A stretch of DNA of 64,000 bases, from NCBI RefSeq assembly GCF_016428805.1, contig NZ_JAELTJ010000001.1:1-64000 (forward strand). The letters are read 5' to 3'. Under the pieces are notes generated by a model. That model saw only the letters and a program-made list of their open reading frames with translations, ran no database searches and was not told the DNA's origin. A program made the translations under genes and the position numbers. Origin of the DNA: Achromobacter sp. ASV32 (lineage in GTDB: Bacteria > Pseudomonadota > Gammaproteobacteria > Burkholderiales > Burkholderiaceae_B). Shown piece by piece: positions 58,513-64,000 of this stretch (position 1 is its first letter; each line of letters begins with the position of its first letter).

Positions 58513-59310
58513 TCAGCGTCCTGGGGCAGGCGAGGGAGGAAGAAGGGTATCGGCCATGGCGGCGGGCATGGCCTCGTCGTCGCCGTCGTCGGCGGCGGGA
58601 TGCGCCGGGCCGGCGGTCAACGGCGCGGCCGGTGAAAACAGCCCGCCCGTCAGCATGGCGGTGGCGTGCGCCGCGATGGCCTGGTGGCCGATGGTCTGGG
58701 TCGCCGGGTCGTTTTCCCAGATGCGGCGCCACAGGTTGGACGTAGCCAGCGGCAGCAGCGTCAGTCCCAGGATCGACAGGAACACCAGCCGCGGCTCGAC
58801 CCCCGCCGTGATGGCGCCGGCGCGCTGGCTGTCGGCAATGAGCCCCGCGAATACCTGCAACCGCTGCGCCGGCAGGTGGCGCAGCACGCGTTCGCGCAAC
58901 TGGCCGCCTTCGTTGACGACTTCGTGCAGCCACAGTGCCGGCAGCCAGGGCCGGTCGGCGGCGCAACGCACCAGCCGCGCCACGATTTCCGCGATGACGG
59001 CGCGCGCGGTATCGGCCGGGCTGTCCACGCGCCGCGCGGTCTGCGGCACCGGGCTCCAGACGAAGCTGATCACCGGCACCACGCGTTCCTGCACCACGGC
59101 GTCCAGCAGCTGGTCGCGGCTCTTGAAGTAGTAATGCAGCATGGCCGACGTGACCCCGGCGCGTTCGGCGATATGGGCAATGCGGGTGGCGGCCACGCCC
59201 TGCGCGGCGAACAGGTCCGTGGCGATGTCCAGCAACTGGTCGCGGACGGCGGCATTGTCGGGGCGGGGCGGGCGGCCCGGACGGCGGGCAGGAGCAGATG
59301 AATTCGGCAT
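58513..59310 (-). CDS. TetR-family transcriptional regulator
   Basis: The 265-residue product has an N-terminal TetR helix-turn-helix (about 20-70: QLLDIATDLFAAQGVAATRIAHIAERAGVTSAMLHYYFKSRDQLLDAVV) and a large C-terminal ligand domain, with an unusual acidic tail (PAADDGDDEAMPAA). It is first in the efflux operon and should repress it through the 18-bp AT palindrome 12 bases upstream of its start. Confidence 0.92.
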   Translation of the reverse strand: MPNSSAPARRPGRPPRPDNAAVRDQLLDIATDLFAAQGVAATRIAHIAERAGVTSAMLHYYFKSRDQLLDAVVQERVVPVISFVWSPVPQTARRVDSPADTARAVIAEIVARLVRCAADRPWLPALWLHEVVNEGGQLRERVLRHLPAQRLQVFAGLIADSQRAGAITAGVEPRLVFLSILGLTLLPLATSNLWRRIWENDPATQTIGHQAIAAHATAMLTGGLFSPAAPLTAGPAHPAADDGDDEAMPAAMADTLLPPSPAPGR

Positions 59311-59321
59311 GGAGCAGATTC

Positions 59322-59339
59322 TAATTAAATATTTAATTA
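59322..59339. promoter_or_regulatory. Perfect 18-bp AT palindrome upstream of the TetR gene
   Basis: TAATTAAATATTTAATTA is a perfect palindrome of only A and T. It ends 12 bases before the TetR ATG. It is the natural candidate for the TetR operator and also lies about 95 bases from the divergent oxidoreductase gene. Confidence 0.7.
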
Positions 59340-59432
59340 ATTAAAAGCGGGGAACCCGGCAAGGTTGGCGGATAGGCGGCGCGCCAACGATGGTGTAATG
59401 GTCCAACCAGGAGCAGAAGGAGTCTGCACGCC

Positions 59433-60470
59433 ATGCCGCAATCGTCCTCCATCAACCGCCGCATCGTCCTGGCCGCCCGGCCGCACGGCGAGCCCGCCGA
59501 CAGCGATTTCCGCCTGGAAACCGTTGCCGTGCCCGAACCCGGACCGGGCCAGATGCTGCTGCGCACCGTCTACCTGTCGCTGGACCCCTACATGCGCGGC
59601 CGCATGAGCGATGCGCCGTCCTATGCCGAACCCGTCAAAGTGGATCACCCCATGGTGGGCGGCACGGTTTCCCGGGTCGTGGCGTCCCAGCACCCGGATT
59701 ACCCGGTGGGCGAGTGGGTGCTGGGGCAATCCGGCTGGCAGGACTACGCCCTGTCCGACGGTGCCGGCCTGCTCAAGCTGGGCCAGTCGCCCGACCGTCC
59801 GTCGTATTCGCTGGGGGTACTGGGCATGCCCGGATTTACCGGCTACATGGGCTTGCTGGACATCGGCCAGCCCAAGGCCGGCGAAACCGTGGTGGTGGCC
59901 GCGGCCAGCGGCGCCGTGGGCGCGGTGGTGGGCCAACTGGCCAAGATCCAGGGTTGCCGCGTGGTCGGTATCGCCGGCGGCCCCGACAAATGCCGCTACG
60001 TGGTCGACACGCTGGGCTTTGACGCCTGCATCGACCACAAGGACCCGGCCTTGTCCGAGTTGCTGGCGCGCGCGGTGCCCAAGGGCATCGACGTGTACTT
60101 CGAGAACGTTGGCGGCGCGGTGTTCGACGCGGTGCTGCCGCTGTTGAATCCACGCGCCCGGGTGCCGGTCTGCGGCCTGATCGCGGCCTACAACGCCACC
60201 AGCCTGCCCGCCGGCCCCGACCGCCTGCCGCTGTTGATGCGCACCATCCTGACCAAGCGCATCAAGATGCAGGGCTTCATCATTTTCAACGAGTATGCGC
60301 ACCGCTACGGCGAATTCCGCGAAGCCATGCTGGGCTTGCTGAAAGACGGCCGCATCCAGTATCGCGAAGACGTGGTCGACGGCCTGGAAAACGCGCCGCG
60401 CGGCTTGATGGGCCTGCTCAAGGGCGAAAATGCGGGCAAGCGCATCGTGCGCGTCGGCCCCGATGCATAG
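59433..60470 (+). CDS. NADP-dependent medium-chain oxidoreductase (CurA/leukotriene B4 dehydrogenase-like)
   Basis: The 345-residue product is a zinc-free MDR enzyme of the alkenal/one reductase group. It has YLSLDPYMRGRMSD near the N-terminus, the nucleotide-binding VVVAAASGAVGAVVGQLAKIQG and the family block VPKGIDVYFENVGGAVFDAVLPLLN. It reduces the carbon-carbon double bond of enones or quinones with NADPH. It is divergent from the TetR gene, so the TetR operator may also affect it. A Shine-Dalgarno AAGGAG lies 11 bases upstream. The next gene follows after 9 bases. Confidence 0.92.
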   Translation: MPQSSSINRRIVLAARPHGEPADSDFRLETVAVPEPGPGQMLLRTVYLSLDPYMRGRMSDAPSYAEPVKVDHPMVGGTVSRVVASQHPDYPVGEWVLGQSGWQDYALSDGAGLLKLGQSPDRPSYSLGVLGMPGFTGYMGLLDIGQPKAGETVVVAAASGAVGAVVGQLAKIQGCRVVGIAGGPDKCRYVVDTLGFDACIDHKDPALSELLARAVPKGIDVYFENVGGAVFDAVLPLLNPRARVPVCGLIAAYNATSLPAGPDRLPLLMRTILTKRIKMQGFIIFNEYAHRYGEFREAMLGLLKDGRIQYREDVVDGLENAPRGLMGLLKGENAGKRIVRVGPDA

Positions 60471-60479
60471 GAGCGCAAC

Positions 60480-61160
60480 ATGAATATCCTGATCGTGCTG
60501 ACTTCCCACGACACGCTGGGCAATACCGGCCGCAAGACCGGCTTCTGGCTGGAAGAGTTCGCCGCGCCGTACTATGCGTTCCTGGATGCGGGCGCGACGC
60601 TGACATTGGCCTCGCCCAAGGGCGGCCAGCCGCCGCTGGACCCCAAGAGCGATGATCCGGATGCGCAGACCGACGACACCCGCCGTTTTCGCCAGGACCC
60701 CGCCGCGCAGCAGCGCCTGGCCGCCACGCGCCGCCTGGCCGAGGTGCAGGCGGCCGACTACGACGCCGTGTTCTACCCCGGCGGCCACGGCCCGCTCTGG
60801 GACCTGGCCGAAGACCCCAAGTCCGTCTCGCTGATCGAAACCATGCTGGCCGCGGGCAAGCCCGTGGCCGCGGTGTGCCACGCGCCCGGCGTGCTGCGCC
60901 ACGCCAAGACCGCCGACGGCAAGCCGCTGGTGCAGGGCCGTCAGGTGACCGGGTTTTCCAACGCGGAAGAAGCGGCGGTGCAACTGACCGACGTGGTGCC
61001 GTTCCTGGTCGAAGACGAATTGGCGGCGCTGGGCGGGCTGTACACCAAGGGACCGGACTGGCAGCCCTACATCGTGTCCGACGGGCTCCTGATCACGGGC
61101 CAGAATCCCGCGTCGTCAGTGGGCGTGGCGCAGGCGTTGCTGGATCGCTTGAAAGGCTGA
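60480..61160 (+). CDS. DJ-1/PfpI-family protein (class I glutamine amidotransferase-like)
   Basis: The 226-residue product belongs to the DJ-1/Hsp31-like group: YDAVFYPGGHGPLWDLAED, then the nucleophile elbow AAVCHAPGVLRHAK with the reactive Cys followed by His, and FSNAEEAAVQLTDVVPFLVED. These proteins act as glyoxalase III or protect against aldehyde damage. In an operon with an enone reductase, a role in reactive-carbonyl detoxification fits (inference). TAGGAG is the Shine-Dalgarno. Confidence 0.9.
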   Translation: MNILIVLTSHDTLGNTGRKTGFWLEEFAAPYYAFLDAGATLTLASPKGGQPPLDPKSDDPDAQTDDTRRFRQDPAAQQRLAATRRLAEVQAADYDAVFYPGGHGPLWDLAEDPKSVSLIETMLAAGKPVAAVCHAPGVLRHAKTADGKPLVQGRQVTGFSNAEEAAVQLTDVVPFLVEDELAALGGLYTKGPDWQPYIVSDGLLITGQNPASSVGVAQALLDRLKG

Positions 61161-61257
61161 CGCGAGTCCCCGTGCCGGCCATCCGGCATGCCGTCGCGAT
61201 TCGCCGCCACGTCTTGCCGATGTCCGCATCGTTGTACGGATAGCTGGACCGCGCGGG

Positions 61258-61303
61258 CCGCGCGCTTGTGTCAGAATTGATACTTTCTGACACAAGCGCG
61301 CGG
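61258..61303. repeat. Perfect 19-bp inverted repeat with 8-base loop
   Basis: Arms at 61258-61276 and 61285-61303 are exactly complementary over 19 bp (left arm starts CCGCGCGCTTGTGTCAG). It lies 97 bases after the DJ-1/PfpI gene and 30 bases before the HD-GYP gene. No T-run follows on either strand, so it is not a standard terminator. It could be a regulator site with a TGTCAGAA/TTCTGACA core, or an RNA hairpin in the HD-GYP leader. Confidence 0.8.
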
Positions 61304-61332
61304 TTCCGTTGCAACCGCGCGCGCCATGCCCA

Positions 61333-61965
61333 ATGCCTCCAGACTTACCCCCGCGGCACGCGTGCGCGCCTGCCGAGACTTCCGCCATTCCCGCCGGTTC
61401 CTGTGAAGCCGCATTGTTCGCGGCGATGCAGGCCCGAGACCTGGCCACCGGCCGCCACTGCCACCGCGTGGTCGCACTGAGTGTGGCCCTGGCCCGCGCC
61501 TGCGGCTTGGCCGAAGACGAACAGCAAGCCGTCGCCGTGGCCGCCCGGTTGCACGACGTGGGCAAGATCGGCACGCCGGACCGCGTGCTGTTCTCGCCCA
61601 AGCGGCTGGAAAAAGAAGATTGGGAAATCATGAAGTCGCACGCCGCGGTGGGCGCCGACATCATCCTGCACAGCGACATCGCACAGCGCGAACGGATCGC
61701 GCAGGCCGTGCGTCACCATCACGAACACTTCGATGGCTCCGGTTATCCCGATGGGCTGGCCGGGCACGACATCCCGCTGCATTCGCGCATCATCTCGCTG
61801 GCCGATTCCTACGACGCGCTGGGTGACGCCAGGCCTTATCACCCGGCACGCACGCACGCCGAGATCCTGCGTATCCTGAATCTGGAAGCCGGGTCCAAAT
61901 GCGACCCCGATCTGCTGCGCATCTTTGAACGGATGATCCAGGACAGCCCGCTGCGCGTGCCCTGA
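61333..61965 (+). CDS. Stand-alone HD-GYP cyclic di-GMP phosphodiesterase
   Basis: The 210-residue product is a single HD-GYP domain without a sensor or receiver part. It keeps the metal ligands and signature: the first His in TGRHCHRVV, RLHDVGKIGTPD (HD), HHHEHFDGSGYPDGL (HHE...GYP), and SLADSYDAL. It should degrade cyclic di-GMP and thus oppose the diguanylate cyclase at 6.4 kb. The N-terminal 30 residues are Pro/Ala/Cys-rich and probably unstructured. I chose the ATG at 61333; a TTG at 61309 is possible. Confidence 0.88.
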   Translation: MPPDLPPRHACAPAETSAIPAGSCEAALFAAMQARDLATGRHCHRVVALSVALARACGLAEDEQQAVAVAARLHDVGKIGTPDRVLFSPKRLEKEDWEIMKSHAAVGADIILHSDIAQRERIAQAVRHHHEHFDGSGYPDGLAGHDIPLHSRIISLADSYDALGDARPYHPARTHAEILRILNLEAGSKCDPDLLRIFERMIQDSPLRVP

Positions 61966-62024
61966 GCCGGGGCAGGCCTTGCCGGGCAGGCGGCGCGGGC
62001 CATCAAGACCGGGAGATTGCAGGC

Positions 62025-62052
62025 GCGTCGCGTGGCGATTGCCGCGCGACGC
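62025..62052. terminator. Hairpin between HD-GYP and glpD
   Basis: GCGTCGCGTGGC and GCCGCGCGACGC form a 12-position stem with a single wobble pair and a 4-base loop. It lies in the convergent gap between the two genes and probably ends both transcripts. No T-run. Confidence 0.6.
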
Positions 62053-62102
62053 CCGCGCGCCTGGATCGCTTCAGATGTCGGGGCGCGGGATGGCCGCGCG
62101 CA

Positions 62103-63707
62103 TCACTTCAGCTTGTAATGCGCCGCCACGCCGGCCAGCTCCTGCAGCGTGCGTTGCTGCCAGGCGGCGTCATGGCCCAGTTCCTCGGCCAGGATGCGCG
62201 CGACTTCGGGCGCGGCCAGCAGCGCCGCGTCGGCGTCCAGGAACAGCGCGCGGTTGCGCCGCGCCAGCACGTCTTCGGCGCTGCGCGCCAATTCGAAACG
62301 GGCCGCGAAGCGTACGTGCGCTTCGGACAGGCCGCTGCTTTTCACCAGCATGCGGTCCGCGCCGGGCAGGGCCTTGAGCGCGGGCAGGTCGCTGCCGTAG
62401 TAGCTGTCCGGCGTGCCGGCGTGTTCCTGCGAGGGCGCCAGGCCGTTCGCGCCATGCAGCGCCAGCGACTCGGTGCGGCAACTGGCCTGCGTCAGCAACT
62501 GGTGCTGGATCGCGGTGTCCACCACGTCCTGCGCCATGCGGCGGTAGGTGGTCCACTTGCCGCCGGTGACCGTCACCAGGCCGGCCTGCGACACCAGGAT
62601 GGTGTGCTCGCGCGACAGCGACTTGGTGGACGCATCACCCGTGGCCTTGACCAGCGGCCGCAGGCCCGCCCAGACGCTGGTGACGTCATCGCGCGTCGGC
62701 TTGCGGCTGAGGTAGCGGGCCGCGGTTTGCAGGATGAAGTCCACGTCCTGCGCGCCGGCTTCCGGATCCAGCGGCAGGTCATTGCGCGGCGAATCGGTGG
62801 TGCCCACGATGGTGTGGCCGTTCCATGGCACCACGAACAGCACGCGGCCGTCGTCGGTCTTGGGGATCAGGATGGCGCGTTTGCCGGGCAGGAATTCCTG
62901 CGGCAGCGTCAGGTGCACGCCCTGGCTGGGCGCCACCATCGTTTGTGCATTCTTGTCTTCCATGCGGCGCACGCTGTCGACCCACACGCCGGTGGCGTTG
63001 ATGACGCAGCGCGCGCGCAGTGTGAAGGTGGCGCCGCCCAGCACGTCCTGCGCGGTCACGCCGTCGACCTTGCCGCCCGTGGTGGTCAGGCCCGTTGCCC
63101 GCACGTAGTTCACCGCCGTGCCGCCCAGGTCGAACAGGGTGCGCATCAGGCTGAGCGCCAGCCGCGCGTCGTCGAACTGGCCGTCGTAGTACAGCACGCC
63201 GCCCTTCAGGCCGCGGCCGTTGACGTTCTCGGCCAGCGTCGGCGCGTTGGCCAGCGTATCGCGGCGCGACAGCCAGCGGCTGGGCGACAGGTTCAGCTTG
63301 CCGGCCAGCATGTCGTACATCTTCAGGCCAATGCCGTAGAAGGGCTGGTCCAGCAGGTTGTAGGCCGGCACCACGAAGCCCAGCGGCCACACCAGGTGCG
63401 GGGCATTGCGGTTGAGCAGGCCGCGTTCGTGCAGCGCCTCGCGCACCAGGCTGATGTTGCCCTGCGCCAGGTAACGCACGCCGCCGTGGACCAGCTTGGT
63501 GGCCTTGCTGGACGTGCCCTTGGCGAAGTCGGCGCCTTCGATCAACAGGGTGCGGTAGCCCCGGCTGGCGGCGTCCACGGCGGTGCCCAGGCCGGTGGCG
63601 CCGCCGCCGATGACGATCACATCCCAGGCGGGCGTGTTGTCCAGTTGCGCCAGCAGGCGGTTGCGGTCGGGCGGGGTGACGGTGGCAGGCGTTTGGTTCA
63701 TATGCAT
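62103..63707 (-). CDS. glpD: Aerobic glycerol-3-phosphate dehydrogenase
   Basis: GlpD is an FAD-dependent, membrane-associated enzyme that oxidises sn-glycerol 3-phosphate to dihydroxyacetone phosphate and passes electrons to quinone. The 534-residue product has the N-terminal FAD motif VIVIGGGATGLGTAVDAA, then GTSSKATKLVHGGVRYL and RDILRRRP-equivalent regions, the middle substrate segment VVPWNGHTIVGTTDSP, and a C-terminal helical domain. The gene for a GlpR/DeoR regulator lies 60 bases upstream on the same strand, which suggests glycerol-3-phosphate control. An alternative ATG is at 63701. Confidence 0.95.
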   Translation of the reverse strand: MHMNQTPATVTPPDRNRLLAQLDNTPAWDVIVIGGGATGLGTAVDAASRGYRTLLIEGADFAKGTSSKATKLVHGGVRYLAQGNISLVREALHERGLLNRNAPHLVWPLGFVVPAYNLLDQPFYGIGLKMYDMLAGKLNLSPSRWLSRRDTLANAPTLAENVNGRGLKGGVLYYDGQFDDARLALSLMRTLFDLGGTAVNYVRATGLTTTGGKVDGVTAQDVLGGATFTLRARCVINATGVWVDSVRRMEDKNAQTMVAPSQGVHLTLPQEFLPGKRAILIPKTDDGRVLFVVPWNGHTIVGTTDSPRNDLPLDPEAGAQDVDFILQTAARYLSRKPTRDDVTSVWAGLRPLVKATGDASTKSLSREHTILVSQAGLVTVTGGKWTTYRRMAQDVVDTAIQHQLLTQASCRTESLALHGANGLAPSQEHAGTPDSYYGSDLPALKALPGADRMLVKSSGLSEAHVRFAARFELARSAEDVLARRNRALFLDADAALLAAPEVARILAEELGHDAAWQQRTLQELAGVAAHYKLK

Positions 63708-63766
63708 GGTGGCGGCGGGGCCGCTAGGTAATCAGTACGGTGTTTCGTAAGGGGCAGGGCGCCGCG

Positions 63767-64000
63767 TCAGGCGGCGGTCTTGGCCGTGTTCGGTGCGGCG
63801 GCGACCTCGCAGCGCACGCCGGAATCGAGCAGCACCTGGGCCAGCGGTTCCTGCGGATGCGCGTCGGTGAAAAAGCGGTCGATCTGCGAAATGTGCGCCA
63901 GTTCCACCATGGCCTGGCGCTTGAACTTGCTGCTGTCCGCGGCCAGCCAGACCTCGCGCGATTGTTCGATGATGGTGCGGGCCACGCGCACTTCGCGAAA
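63767..64000 (-). CDS. glpR: DeoR/GlpR-family transcriptional regulator (C-terminal part, cut by window end)
   Basis: Only the last 77 residues are in the window; the 5' part lies beyond position 64000. The visible sequence EVRVARTIIEQSREVWLAADSSKFKRQAMVELAHISQIDRFFTD is the DeoRC sugar-phosphate sensor domain of DeoR-type repressors (V-x-LADSSKF). Position directly upstream of glpD supports GlpR, repressor of glycerol-3-phosphate genes. The DNA-binding domain cannot be seen. Confidence 0.85.
   Translation of the reverse strand, partial: FREVRVARTIIEQSREVWLAADSSKFKRQAMVELAHISQIDRFFTDAHPQEPLAQVLLDSGVRCEVAAAPNTAKTAA

Overview
The window is 64 kb of high-GC (roughly two thirds G+C), gene-dense chromosome. 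Its content (Bug/TctC solute receptors, IclR/LysR/MarR/Rrf2 regulators, NodT-type outer membrane factors, an imuA-imuB-dnaE2 cassette, a QueE of the CX14CX2C type) points to a betaproteobacterium of the Alcaligenaceae, most like Achromobacter or Bordetella. This placement is inference from gene content. I saw no rRNA, tRNA, insertion sequence, CRISPR array or replication origin.

Region by region. 1-6.3 kb: a small lipoprotein; an NAD-salvage operon (nrtR, prs-like, nadV, all leftward) with a probable NrtR operator; a lower-GC pair (ATP-grasp protein plus a coupled small protein); rpiB; a cysteine-rich secreted peptide. 6.4-15.4 kb: a membrane diguanylate cyclase, a hexapeptide acetyltransferase, a CGNR regulator divergent from an Asp-nucleophile alpha/beta hydrolase, two small lipoproteins, a membrane protein, a MerR regulator, and an epoxide-hydrolase-like enzyme divergent from an Rrf2 regulator across a perfect palindrome. 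15.5-21.5 kb: RraA-type aldolase, aminotransferase, polar amino-acid ABC transporter and LysR regulator, which together look like an uptake and catabolic route for a 4-hydroxylated glutamate-type amino acid. 21.5-30.7 kb: I78 inhibitor lipoprotein, LysR regulator, SGNH hydrolase, the LexA-controlled imuA-imuB-dnaE2 mutasome, and a RHH/RelE-ParE toxin-antitoxin pair. 30.7-38.6 kb: lysine permease, esterase, IclR regulator, and a leftward operon of a tandemly duplicated protein of unknown function, a thiamine-diphosphate enzyme, a Bug receptor and an SDR, with IclR-like operators upstream. 38.6-43.8 kb: a complete MarR-FUSC-DUF1656-HlyD-OMF aromatic-acid-type efflux operon.

43.9-53.8 kb: queE-queD, arfB, ArsR regulator plus old-yellow-enzyme reductase, CPBP protease, MAPEG protein, a small periplasmic protein, NRDE protein, a second FUSC protein, a YbaK-type deacylase, and an OmpR-type regulator with a degenerate receiver. 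53.9-59.3 kb: a TetR-HlyD-ABC ATPase-ABC permease-NodT drug efflux operon. 59.4-64 kb: MDR oxidoreductase, DJ-1/PfpI protein, a perfect 19-bp inverted repeat, a stand-alone HD-GYP phosphodiesterase, glpD, and the 3' part of a GlpR/DeoR regulator running off the window.

The most novel candidates are the duplicated-domain protein and its operon (37.6-38.4 kb), the ATP-grasp pair (4.1-5.3 kb), the aldolase/aminotransferase/ABC cluster, the degenerate response regulator, and several strong unexplained palindromes.
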